Assembly: GCA_934457145.1 (NCBI GenBank)
Contig: CAKSHP010000033.1
Location: 1-17,201 of the forward strand
From: an uncultured Clostridia bacterium
Lineage (GTDB): Bacteria > Bacillota > Clostridia > UBA1381 > UMGS1253
Direction of reading: 5' to 3'
DNA length: 17,201 bases
Below are positions 6,749 to 12,799 of the stretch, in pieces. The notes beneath the pieces were generated by a model. The model made no database searches and was not told the DNA's origin. It saw only the letters and a list, made by a program, of their open reading frames with translations. The stretch's first letter is position 1, and each line of letters opens with the position of its first letter. The position numbers were made by a program, and so were the translations under genes.

Positions 6749-8623
6749 ATGAGAATTGAAGATTTAATTAACACCGACAAACGAAGCGCAATTTCGGGCG
6801 TGTTTAACATTGACTGCAGCGAAGGCTCCGTTGACGGAAGAGACGAGGCGAAAAAAACAATAACCGATGCCGGATGCGAATTTGAAATAAATGAAAAGAA
6901 TTTTTCGGCAAAGACCGTTATTAAAAAATGCGGAGATGTGTTTATAAGAAAGGATTTTTTCACAAATACGTCCGATAAAAGCATAATTTTATACAGATAC
7001 TATTCGCGCTTTACAATAAACGAAAGCGATGTTTCGGTTTATGCGCAGTACAGCAACTGGGCAAACGAAAACAAGGGCAGCTTTGAAAAACTTACCAACA
7101 CGGTAAGCGTTTGCAGCCGCGGCGTAAGGTCAACCTCGGGAGGAACGCCTTTTGTGTCTGTTTGGAGAGAAAACGCAAACCGCGGTCTGGCTTTTAATTT
7201 GATTGCCAATGCGGTTTGGAAAATAAGCGTGGAAAAAAAGCCGGTTCTGCCTCTTATATACAATGCGGTTGTTATTGAAGCAGGAATTGCAGACGACCGT
7301 TTGAGAATGGAGGTTATGCCCGGAGAGACGATTAATCTGCCCGAGCTTATGTTTTATGATTTTGATAATAAAACCGACATGGGGCAAAGAAAGCTGCATG
7401 AGTATTTTAATGAAAAATACAAAAGAAAGAGCCTTCCGGTTATATACAACAGCTGGTTTTCAAATTTTGACGATATAAGCTTTGAATCGTTTGCCGAGCA
7501 GGCAAAAAGAGCCGCAAAGCTCGGATGCGAATACTTTGTTGTTGACGCAGGCTGGTTTGGATGCGGAAAATCGTGGGCAGAGCTTATAGGCGACTGGAGC
7601 GAAAATCTGACCGGCGGACTTATGGGAAGAACAAAAGAGCTTGCCGACCTGGTAAGAAGCTTAGGCATGAAATTCGGAATATGGCTTGAGCCGGAAAGAG
7701 CGCTGGCCTTTACGAAAATCGTTAAAGAACACCCCGAGTATTTTATATGCGAGTCGGGCAACTACTTTATAGATTTTGCAAATGATAAGGCAAGAGAGTA
7801 TATCACAAACACCGCAATCGGCATTGCAAAAAAATACGGAGCGGAGTTTTTCAAATTTGATTTTAACGCAGACTGCCTTTACGATAACCGCAATTCGTCT
7901 TTTTACAGATATAACGCCGGTCATGAAAAGTTTATTGCCGATATAAGAGAGGCGATACCGGGAATTTATATTGAAAACTGCGCTTCCGGCGGAACGCGCG
8001 CGGACTTGTACCGCAGCACGTATTTTGACGGGATATGGTTTTCGGATAACCAAAACCCTTATGACGGAACGAAAATAATCCGCGAGGCGCTGTACCGTCT
8101 GCCGCCGTCGTTTATTGAAAGATGGGCTGTTTTAAAAAGCGTTGATTCGTTTACGCACATCTATTCAAAAGACAATAAAACAACAAGGCTTCTGACGGTT
8201 AAGGGCGCAACGTGGCAGCGGCTCGAAAACGTGAGTATGGAATATATAAAAATGTTTTTGTCGGGCGGAGCCGCGGGATTTACGTGTAATTTAAACGACC
8301 TTATGGACGAGGATATTGCGAAGCTTAGAGAATATATAAAAATTTTCAAGGAAAAAAGAGATTTTTATGCAAATGCAAGCTGCACGCTTCTGGTTTCAAA
8401 TGAGTCGTACACCGTTTGGCAGTATGCATTAAAAGACGAAAGCCGCATTGTTTTGCAGGCTTTTGCGCACGAACCTTATCAAAGGGGAGTTTATGCATAT
8501 CCAAAGCTTGTTAAAAATCAAAACTACGCGTCTTTTAGCGCAAAGGAGCTTTGCGAAAACGGAGTGTGGATTGCGCTTGACGATTTTGATATGTGCGGCG
8601 AAGCTGAATTTTGCGCAGAATAA
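6749..8623 (+). CDS. GH36-like alpha-galactosidase family glycoside hydrolase
   Basis: This 624-residue protein has the GH36 (clan GH-D) layout: an N-terminal beta-sandwich to about residue 225, a (beta/alpha)8 barrel from about 230 (YNSWFSNFDDISFESF), and a short C-terminal beta domain. Barrel marks include YFVVDAGWFG, FGIWLEPERA, and ENCASGGTRADL. The likely nucleophile is D371 in FFKFDFN and the likely acid/base is D433 in WFSDN. Their 62-residue spacing fits the family. Canonical GH36 has KWDxNR around the nucleophile, while this protein has KFDFNAD, so substrate choice may differ. It is shorter than typical GH36 proteins (about 700-730 residues), mainly at the N-terminus. No signal peptide is visible, so it should act in the cytoplasm on an imported oligosaccharide. 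No transporter gene is next to it. It is the last gene of the operon. Confidence 0.88.
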   Translation: MRIEDLINTDKRSAISGVFNIDCSEGSVDGRDEAKKTITDAGCEFEINEKNFSAKTVIKKCGDVFIRKDFFTNTSDKSIILYRYYSRFTINESDVSVYAQYSNWANENKGSFEKLTNTVSVCSRGVRSTSGGTPFVSVWRENANRGLAFNLIANAVWKISVEKKPVLPLIYNAVVIEAGIADDRLRMEVMPGETINLPELMFYDFDNKTDMGQRKLHEYFNEKYKRKSLPVIYNSWFSNFDDISFESFAEQAKRAAKLGCEYFVVDAGWFGCGKSWAELIGDWSENLTGGLMGRTKELADLVRSLGMKFGIWLEPERALAFTKIVKEHPEYFICESGNYFIDFANDKAREYITNTAIGIAKKYGAEFFKFDFNADCLYDNRNSSFYRYNAGHEKFIADIREAIPGIYIENCASGGTRADLYRSTYFDGIWFSDNQNPYDGTKIIREALYRLPPSFIERWAVLKSVDSFTHIYSKDNKTTRLLTVKGATWQRLENVSMEYIKMFLSGGAAGFTCNLNDLMDEDIAKLREYIKIFKEKRDFYANASCTLLVSNESYTVWQYALKDESRIVLQAFAHEPYQRGVYAYPKLVKNQNYASFSAKELCENGVWIALDDFDMCGEAEFCAE

Positions 8624-8660
8624 AAAAAGCGTTTTAAAAAATGACAGACAGTAAAATAAA

Positions 8661-8703
8661 GGACAGACGGCTGAAAAACACGCTGTCTGTCCGTTTGCTT
8701 TCT
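8661..8703 (+). terminator. Likely terminator after the GH36 gene
   Basis: An 11-bp stem, 8661-8671 with 8682-8692 (one G-U pair), has a 10-base loop. It is followed by a broken T-rich tract (GTTTGCTTTCT). It lies 38 bases after the stop codon. The U-tract is imperfect, so termination may be partial. Confidence 0.65.
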
Positions 8704-8752
8704 AAAATACCACGTAAAATAAAATAAAACGTAAAAAAATGAAAAAAAACTC

Positions 8753-8781
8753 TTGACTTATGGACAAGATTGTGGTATATT
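8753..8781 (+). promoter_or_regulatory. Promoter of rpmG-secE-nusG-rplK-rplA
   Basis: TTGACT at 8753-8758 is followed after 17 bases by TATATT at 8776-8781. The predicted start is near 8788, about 100 bases before rpmG. No other good promoter is seen before the one at 11323, so this one likely drives all five genes. Confidence 0.82.
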
Positions 8782-8787
8782 AGTATT

Positions 8788-8889
8788 GCTTTGGTAGAAG
8801 TCTTTTTTTTTGTGCGTAAAAAAACGGCACGCTGTGCCGCGGCGCAGATAAAAGACGGCTTAAATATATTACGGAGGTGTCATTGACAA
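8788..8889 (+). promoter_or_regulatory. Structured leader of rpmG
   Basis: Three nested pairings can form: GTCTTTT (8800-8806) with AAAAGAC (8850-8856), TGCG (8813-8816) with CGCA (8843-8846), and an apical CGGCAC (8825-8830) with GTGCCG (8834-8839) around a 3-base loop. The ribosome site GGAGGTG at 8873-8879 lies outside the fold. I know of no named leader with this shape. Confidence 0.45.
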
Positions 8890-9039
8890 ATGAGAACAAA
8901 AATAACATTGGCTTGTTCAGAGTGCAAGCAGAGAAACTACGATACAATGAAGGATAAAAAGAATACTCCTGACAGACTCGAACTCAATAAATATTGCAGA
9001 TTTTGCAGAAAGCACACTTTGCACAGAGAAACAAAGTAA
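8890..9039 (+). CDS. rpmG: Ribosomal protein L33, zinc-binding form
   Basis: This 49-residue basic protein of the large ribosomal subunit begins MRTKITLACSECKQRNY and ends LHRETK. Four cysteines in two CxxC pairs (C9/C12 and C36/C39) form a zinc ribbon, so this is the C+ paralogue rather than the zinc-free form that some Firmicutes induce under zinc limitation. The length is normal. The start ATG at 8890 follows GGAGGTG at 8873-8879. Placement directly before secE and nusG is the usual Firmicutes order. The tRNA-Trp gene often found between rpmG and secE is absent from the 40-bp gap. Confidence 0.96.
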   Translation: MRTKITLACSECKQRNYDTMKDKKNTPDRLELNKYCRFCRKHTLHRETK

Positions 9040-9079
9040 TCTGGAGTTGTTTTAATTAAAGTAAGGAGGAAAGCGAGCT

Positions 9080-9337
9080 ATGGGTGAAAATGCTAACAAG
9101 ATTGGTTTTTTCGGAAGAATCGCCAGATATTTTAAAGAGGTTAAAGGCGAGGCGAAGAAAGTAATTTGGCCTACATGGAAGCAGACGGTTAATAACACGG
9201 CTGTTGTTATTGCGGTGATTATAATTGTTGCAATCTTTTTAGGTATTGTTGATACTATTTTCGGCGGTTTGGTAAGAGGCTCTATCCTTGGCGATATTCC
9301 GGCAACATTTAAAGATATGTTCGGCATCGGAAAGTAA
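9080..9337 (+). CDS. secE: Preprotein translocase subunit SecE
   Basis: This 85-residue single-span membrane protein is part of the SecYEG channel and clamps SecY. The conserved cytoplasmic amphipathic segment (FKEVKGEAKKVIWPTWKQT, about residues 18-36) is followed by one transmembrane helix (about 40-62, TAVVIAVIIIVAIFLGIVDTI). The short form with one helix is typical of Gram-positive bacteria. Residues after the helix (GGLVRGSILGDIPATFKDMFGIGK) form a slightly long tail. The ribosome site AAGGAGG at 9063-9069 lies 10 bases before the ATG. The gene lies between rpmG and nusG, and secE-nusG is a nearly universal pair. Confidence 0.95.
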   Translation: MGENANKIGFFGRIARYFKEVKGEAKKVIWPTWKQTVNNTAVVIAVIIIVAIFLGIVDTIFGGLVRGSILGDIPATFKDMFGIGK

Positions 9338-9363
9338 TTTAGCTGTAAAGGAGTTAATACCGT

Positions 9364-9900
9364 ATGGCAGGAGAAGCAAAATGGTATGTTGTGCATACTT
9401 ATTCCGGTTATGAAAATAAGGTAAAGACAAATATAGAAAAAACGGTTGAAAACAGAGGAATGCAGGATCAGATTATCGATATCAAAATTCCTATGGAGGA
9501 ATCCGTTGAAGTAAAGGAAAACGAAGACGGCACAAGCGAACGCAAGTCGGTTTTAAGAAAAGTGCTTCCCGGTTACGTTATAATTAAAATGGTTATGACG
9601 GATTCAAGCTGGTTTGTCGTAAGAAACACGAGAGGCGTTACAAGCTTTGTCGGCCCGGGTTCAAAGCCCGTTGCGCTTACGGACGAGGAAGTTGTTGAGC
9701 TTGGAATTGAAACACCGGCGGTTGAAGTTGATTTTGCGGTCGGCGACAGCGTGAGAATTTGTTCGGGAGTGCTTGAAGACTTTGTCGGAGTTGTTGAAGA
9801 GATTAACACCGAAAAGCAGAAAGTGCGCGTGTGTGTGTCAATGTTCGGACACGATACGCCCGCAGAGCTTGATTTTTATCAGGTTCAACCATTGGATTAA
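9364..9900 (+). CDS. nusG: Transcription termination/antitermination factor NusG
   Basis: This 178-residue protein binds RNA polymerase and affects pausing, termination and coupling to ribosomes. The N-terminal NGN domain starts with KWYVVHTYSGYENKVKTNIEKTVENR and includes LPGYVIIKMVMTDSSWFVVRNTRGVTSFVG. The C-terminal KOW domain follows at about 124-176 (VGDSVRICSGVLEDFVGVVEEIN...FGHDTPAELDFYQVQPL). Length and domain order match bacterial NusG. AAAGGAG at 9347-9353 sits 10 bases before the ATG. It lies 26 bp after secE. Confidence 0.97.
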   Translation: MAGEAKWYVVHTYSGYENKVKTNIEKTVENRGMQDQIIDIKIPMEESVEVKENEDGTSERKSVLRKVLPGYVIIKMVMTDSSWFVVRNTRGVTSFVGPGSKPVALTDEEVVELGIETPAVEVDFAVGDSVRICSGVLEDFVGVVEEINTEKQKVRVCVSMFGHDTPAELDFYQVQPLD

Positions 9901-10100
9901 TAAACGCTTTGCGTTTGTTATATATGCTTTGCCTATGGCAAGGCACGGCGGCGAAAGGGTAATATTTTGCCGTTTAAAGCTGCGAATTTTTCGCATCCTC
10001 CAAGACAGTTAATGTCTTGCGTGGGAGGACAAAAGTCCGCCATTACCACATTTGTTGCCCGTATTTTTCGGGCAAAGTTAAAAAGGAGGTGCTATTTCAC
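9901..10100 (+). promoter_or_regulatory. Hairpin-rich nusG-rplK spacer
   Basis: This 200-bp spacer contains a row of compact hairpins: AAACGC/GCGTTT (9902-9907, 9911-9916), a 9-bp stem TGCTTTGCC/GGCAAGGCA (9925-9933, 9937-9945), TGCGAA/TTCGCA (9981-9986, 9990-9995), CAAGACA/TGTCTTG (10001-10007, 10013-10019), the L1-like site at 10021-10049, and TTGCCCG/CGGGCAA (10055-10061, 10069-10075). No clear promoter or U-run terminator is present. The region can serve as an RNA leader or processing zone between nusG and rplK. Confidence 0.6.
10021..10049 (+). promoter_or_regulatory. Ribosomal protein L1-binding site mimic before rplK
   Basis: GTGG (10021-10024) pairs with CCAC (10046-10049) and GGAC (10027-10030) pairs with GTCC (10035-10038). 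An asymmetric internal loop of GA against GCCATTA separates the two stems. The 5' strand GTGGGAGG and the 3' strand TACCAC match the L1-binding region of 23S rRNA (helices 76-78) as I recall it. L1 is known to repress the L11-L1 mRNA by binding such a mimic. The site lies 34 bases before the rplK ribosome site (10083-10090). Confidence 0.72.
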
Positions 10101-10526
10101 ATGGCTCAGAAAGTTGTAGGTTTTATCAAATTGCAGATTGCTGCCGGAAAAGCAACACCGGCTCCGCCTGTTGGCCCTGCATTAGGTCAGCACGGTGTGA
10201 ACATTATGCAGTTCTGTAAGGAGTTTAATGAAAAAACAGCAAAGGACGCAGGTTTGGTTATTCCTGTTGTTATAACAGTTTATGCAGACCGTTCTTTCAG
10301 TTTCATTACAAAAACTCCGCCCGCTGCAGTTCTTTTAAAGAAGGCTTGCAAGATTGAAAGCGGTTCGGGTGTTCCGAATAAAACAAAGGTTGCTACTATT
10401 TCTAAAGACGCTGTTCGTCAGATTGCAGAGCAGAAGATGCCCGATCTTAACGCAGCAAGCGTTGAAGCGGCAATGAGCATGATTTCCGGTACTGCCAGAA
10501 GCATGGGTATTGTTGTTGAAGACTAA
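10101..10526 (+). CDS. rplK: Ribosomal protein L11
   Basis: This 141-residue protein of the GTPase-associated centre binds 23S rRNA and is needed for factor-dependent GTP hydrolysis and the stringent response. The N-terminal domain begins MAQKVVGFIKLQIAAGKATPAPPVGPALGQHGVNIMQFCKEFN, with the flexible proline-rich switch region. The C-terminal RNA-binding domain (about 75-141) ends MSMISGTARSMGIVVED. ATG at 10101 is the start, because AAGGAGGTG lies at 10082-10090 and the length is exactly that of the family. An in-frame upstream ATG at 10017 would read through the L1 site. It is the first gene of rplK-rplA, preceded by a structured leader. Confidence 0.97.
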   Translation: MAQKVVGFIKLQIAAGKATPAPPVGPALGQHGVNIMQFCKEFNEKTAKDAGLVIPVVITVYADRSFSFITKTPPAAVLLKKACKIESGSGVPNKTKVATISKDAVRQIAEQKMPDLNAASVEAAMSMISGTARSMGIVVED

Positions 10527-10552
10527 TCCGGAATTTAAACGGATGTTATTAA

Positions 10553-10586
10553 GTGGGAGAGGTTTTATAAAATCTTGTTTGACCAC
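10553..10586 (+). promoter_or_regulatory. Second L1-site-like fold, between rplK and rplA
   Basis: GTGG (10553-10556) pairs with CCAC (10583-10586). An inner stem GGTTT (10561-10565) with AAATC (10570-10574) has the loop TATA. The strand segments GTGGGAG and ACCAC repeat those of the site before rplK, with an asymmetric internal loop in between. It lies just upstream of the rplA ribosome site (near 10592-10600). The resemblance is in sequence and shape. Binding by L1 is an inference. Confidence 0.55.
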
Positions 10587-10606
10587 ATAAGAGAGGAAAG
10601 GTAAGT

Positions 10607-11302
10607 ATGTTTAGAGGTAAAAAATATTCCGACAGCGCAAAGCTGGTGGATAAAGCTAAATTATATGAGCCTGCAGATGCAATTGATCTTGCAATTAAAA
10701 CATCAAAAGCTAAATTTGATGAAACTGTAGAGCTTCACATAAAATTGGGCGTTGACTCCAGACACGCAGACCAGCAGGTTAGAGGAGCTGTTGTGCTTCC
10801 TCACGGTACCGGTAAGGTAGCAAGAGTTTTGGTGTTTGCAAAAGGCGATAAGCTCGCTGAGGCAGAAGCTGCAGGCGCTGATTTCTTCGGCGGCGAGGAG
10901 CTTATCCCCAAAATTCAAAACGATAACTGGTTTGATTATGACGTTGTTGTTGCTACTCCCGATATGATGGGCGTGGTTGGCCGTTTGGGTAAGGTTTTAG
11001 GTCCTAAAGGCTTAATGCCGTCTCCTAAAGCAGGCACTGTTACACCCGATGTAACAAAGGCTGTAAACGAAATTAAATCAGGTAAAATCGAGTACAGACT
11101 CGATAAGACAAACATTATTCATTGTCCTATCGGTAAAGCTTCGTTCGGCGCAGATAAGCTTAAAGAGAACTATAAAACTTTAATGAGCGCTGTTATCAAG
11201 GCAAAGCCGGTAGCTGCAAAAGGTCAGTATCTTAAGAGCGTGGCTGTTGCTTCAACAATGGGCCCCGGAATTAAGATTAACCCTGCTAAAGCAGAAATCT
11301 GA
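10607..11302 (+). CDS. rplA: Ribosomal protein L1
   Basis: This 231-residue protein forms the mobile L1 stalk that helps release tRNA from the E site, and it commonly represses its own operon. The family signature GPKGLMPSPKAGTVTPDV is intact, preceded by VVATPDMMGVVGRLGKVL. Domain I is split, residues about 1-67 and 160-231, around domain II (VVLPHGTGKVARVLVFAKGDKLAEAEAAGADFFGGEELI). Length is normal. Translation starts at ATG 10607 after GAGGAAAGG. It lies 80 bp after rplK and ends only about 20 bp before the rplJ promoter, with no terminator between, so read-through into the L10 leader is expected. Confidence 0.97.
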   Translation: MFRGKKYSDSAKLVDKAKLYEPADAIDLAIKTSKAKFDETVELHIKLGVDSRHADQQVRGAVVLPHGTGKVARVLVFAKGDKLAEAEAAGADFFGGEELIPKIQNDNWFDYDVVVATPDMMGVVGRLGKVLGPKGLMPSPKAGTVTPDVTKAVNEIKSGKIEYRLDKTNIIHCPIGKASFGADKLKENYKTLMSAVIKAKPVAAKGQYLKSVAVASTMGPGIKINPAKAEI

Positions 11303-11322
11303 TAAAAAATTAAAATTTATGC

Positions 11323-11351
11323 TTGACAAAACGGCACGGATGTGTTATAGT
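11323..11351 (+). promoter_or_regulatory. Strong promoter of rplJ-rplL
   Basis: A consensus TTGACA at 11323-11328 is followed after 17 bases by TATAGT at 11346-11351, with an extended -10 TG at 11343-11344. It is the best promoter in the window, as expected for the L10-L12 operon. The start is predicted near 11358. Confidence 0.88.
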
Positions 11352-11357
11352 AGTTAA

Positions 11358-11535
11358 GTAAAAATTATATCTTGTCGCAGACAGCAGGCAGTGTTTTGTA
11401 AAAATGCGTAAGTTCCTGCCGAGAGAAGAATGGTTTTAATTCGAAAGAGTTTTAACCTTGTAATCTTAAGTAATTGTTATTATTACAATTTTGATTATTT
11501 TAAGCTCTCTTGCAGTCTGCGCAGGAGAGCTTTTT
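11358..11535 (+). promoter_or_regulatory. Ribosomal protein L10 leader with attenuator
   Basis: The core carries the family's hallmark: AGACAGCAGGC (11380-11389) paired through GCAGG (11384-11388) with CCTGC (11415-11419), followed by CGAGAG. A further stem forms between TTGTAAT (11458-11464) and ATTACAA (11482-11488). An intrinsic terminator ends the leader. GAGAG (11421-11425) could pair with CTCTC (11505-11509) to form an antiterminator. In known L10 leaders the L10(L12) complex binds the core and stops transcription. The fold is visible here. The competing pairing is inference. Confidence 0.85.
11502..11535 (+). terminator. Attenuator terminator of the L10 leader
   Basis: A 12-bp stem, 11502-11513 with 11521-11532 (one G-U pair), has a 7-base loop and ends in five T residues (11531-11535). 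It is 36 bases before the rplJ start codon and downstream of the rplJ promoter, so it is a regulated attenuator rather than an operon end. Confidence 0.83.
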
Positions 11536-11571
11536 GAATTTTCTTTATATCATTACAGGAGGTGGAACAAA

Positions 11572-12084
11572 ATGCCCAGCGAGAAAATATTACAGCAAAA
11601 GCAGCAGGTTGTTGCTGATTTGGTTGAATGTTTAAAGAATGCGCAGGCAGGCGTGTTGTTCGATTACAGAGGTTTGACGGTTGAGCAGGACACAAAGCTC
11701 AGATCAGAGCTTCGTGAGGCAGGCGTTAAATATCATGTTGTTAAAAATACGCTTACAAGACTTGCCGCAAAAGAAGTCGGCTTAGATGAGCTTGACGAGA
11801 TTTTGCACGGCCCGACGGCTCTTGCTACTTCCGGCGAAGATGCTTTGGCTCCGGCAAGAGTGCTTGCTAAGTTTGCTAAAGATAACGCTGAAGTTGTCAG
11901 CATTAAGTCCGGTTTTATGGACGGTAAAGTAATAAGCGTTGACGAAGTTAAGGTTTATGCTGAAATTCCGTCGAAAGAGGTTCTTATTTCCAAGATGCTC
12001 GGAAGCTTGCAGGCTCCTATAAGCAAGTTGGTAAGAACTTTGGACGCTGTTGCAAAGAAAGACGGCGAAGCAGCTGCCGAGTAA
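11572..12084 (+). CDS. rplJ: Ribosomal protein L10
   Basis: This 170-residue protein is the base of the L7/L12 stalk. It anchors to 23S rRNA through its N-terminal domain (LQQKQQVVADLVECLKNAQAGVLFDYRGLTVEQDTKLR...VVKNTLTRLAA) and binds L12 dimers through its C-terminal helix (about 140-165, MLGSLQAPISKLVRTLDAVAKK). The start is ATG 11572 after AGGAGGTG at 11557-11564. The frame is open from 11491, but that stretch is the attenuator. Expression is expected to be controlled by the leader upstream. rplL follows after 156 bp. Confidence 0.97.
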   Translation: MPSEKILQQKQQVVADLVECLKNAQAGVLFDYRGLTVEQDTKLRSELREAGVKYHVVKNTLTRLAAKEVGLDELDEILHGPTALATSGEDALAPARVLAKFAKDNAEVVSIKSGFMDGKVISVDEVKVYAEIPSKEVLISKMLGSLQAPISKLVRTLDAVAKKDGEAAAE

Positions 12085-12240
12085 GAGGCGGTTTGGATTT
12101 TTTGTTTGAGATGTGCGCTGCGTGATGCGCGGCGGCATTAAAAATGCCGGCAGATTGCGTTATTAAAAAACGCAAAGCGGCAAAGATTAAAAAAATATTC
12201 GGCACGACCGAAAATATATTTAAATTTGGAGGATATTAAA
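12085..12240 (+). other. rplJ-rplL spacer with two hairpins
   Basis: The spacer holds GGCATT (12134-12139) paired with AATGCC (12143-12148) around AAA, and TTGCGTT (12155-12161) paired with AACGCAA (12169-12175). No convincing promoter or U-run terminator is seen. These stems could mark an mRNA processing or stability element that helps rplL exceed rplJ in output, which is a guess. Confidence 0.5.
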
Positions 12241-12612
12241 ATGGCTGATGTTATGAAATTAGTTGAAGAAATTAAAACACTTTCATTGTTGGAAGTAAAC
12301 GATTTGGTTAAAGCTTTGGAAGAGGAGTTCGGCGTATCCGCAGCAGCTCCCGTTATGGTAGCAGGCGCTGCAGCAGCAGGCGGTGCAGCAGCTGAAGAAA
12401 AGACAGACTTTGATGTTATCTTGGCTGAAGCAGGCGCAAACAAAATCGCTGTTATCAAAGCTGTTCGCGAAATCACAGGTCTTGGTCTTAAAGAGGCTAA
12501 AGAGCTTGTTGACGGCGCTCCCAAGCCCCTCAAAGAAGGTGCTTCGAAAGACGACGCTGAAGCTATCAAAACTAAGCTTGAAGAAGCTGGCGCAAAGGTT
12601 GAACTTAAGTAA
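12241..12612 (+). CDS. rplL: Ribosomal protein L7/L12
   Basis: This 123-residue acidic stalk protein is present in several copies per ribosome and recruits translational GTPases. The N-terminal dimerisation domain (MADVMKLVEEIKTLSLLEVNDLVKALEEEFGV) is followed by an alanine/glycine-rich hinge (about 36-57) and the C-terminal globular domain (KTDFDVILAEAGANKIAVIKAVREITGLGLKEAKELVDGAPKPLKEG...AGAKVELK). The start is ATG 12241. The in-frame TTG at 12226 is excluded because GGAGG at 12228-12232 is the ribosome site. It is the last gene of the transcript: a strong terminator follows, and rpoB, the normal next gene in Firmicutes, is not there. Confidence 0.97.
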   Translation: MADVMKLVEEIKTLSLLEVNDLVKALEEEFGVSAAAPVMVAGAAAAGGAAAEEKTDFDVILAEAGANKIAVIKAVREITGLGLKEAKELVDGAPKPLKEGASKDDAEAIKTKLEEAGAKVELK

Positions 12613-12632
12613 TTTAAGTTTCATATTAAAAG

Positions 12633-12663
12633 AGCAGCTGCATGAAAATGCGGCTGCTTTTTT
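12633..12663 (+). terminator. Terminator after rplL
   Basis: An 11-bp stem, 12633-12643 with 12648-12658 (one G-U pair), is capped by a GAAA tetraloop and followed by a six-T run (12658-12663). This is a textbook intrinsic terminator, 20 bases after the rplL stop. Confidence 0.92.
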
Positions 12664-12687
12664 GTATGTAAAAAATAAATTAAACCT

Positions 12688-12770
12688 TGTAGGGCAGGGG
12701 CCCCGTCCTGCCGCAAATTCAGATGAAAATTGACTTGAGCAAACGGAAAGAGCAAGCCCTTTCCCTACGA
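12688..12770. repeat. Dispersed short palindromic repeat, copy 2
   Basis: This is the same element as at 98-181 and lies in the same orientation. It has inverted ends GTAGGG (12689-12694) and CCCTAC (12763-12768), and shares a 27-base right-hand block (12744-12770) with 155-181. The apical part of the first hairpin differs (CCCCG here, ATTGC there), while the arms GGCAGG and CCTGCC are kept. Keeping the stem while the loop diverges suggests the fold matters. Weaker similarity continues to about 12797. Confidence 0.75.
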
Positions 12771-12799
12771 GGTCGTGTGTGAAAGATAAGCTAAACTAT

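Noticed and set aside
9040..9079. tRNA-Trp gene between rpmG and secE
   Set aside because: The gap is only 40 bp and holds the secE ribosome site. No tRNA was seen anywhere in the window.
10017..10100. Longer L11 start at ATG 10017
   Set aside because: The stretch is the L1-type leader, the strong ribosome site is at 10082-10090, and L11 from 10101 has exactly the standard 141 residues.
11491..11571. Longer L10 start at 11491
   Set aside because: This stretch is the leader terminator, and the ribosome site AGGAGGTG at 11557-11564 fixes the start at 11572.
98..12770. The two repeat copies as parts of a CRISPR array or a composite transposon
   Set aside because: They are 12.5 kb apart with housekeeping genes between, no spacers, no cas genes and no transposase.
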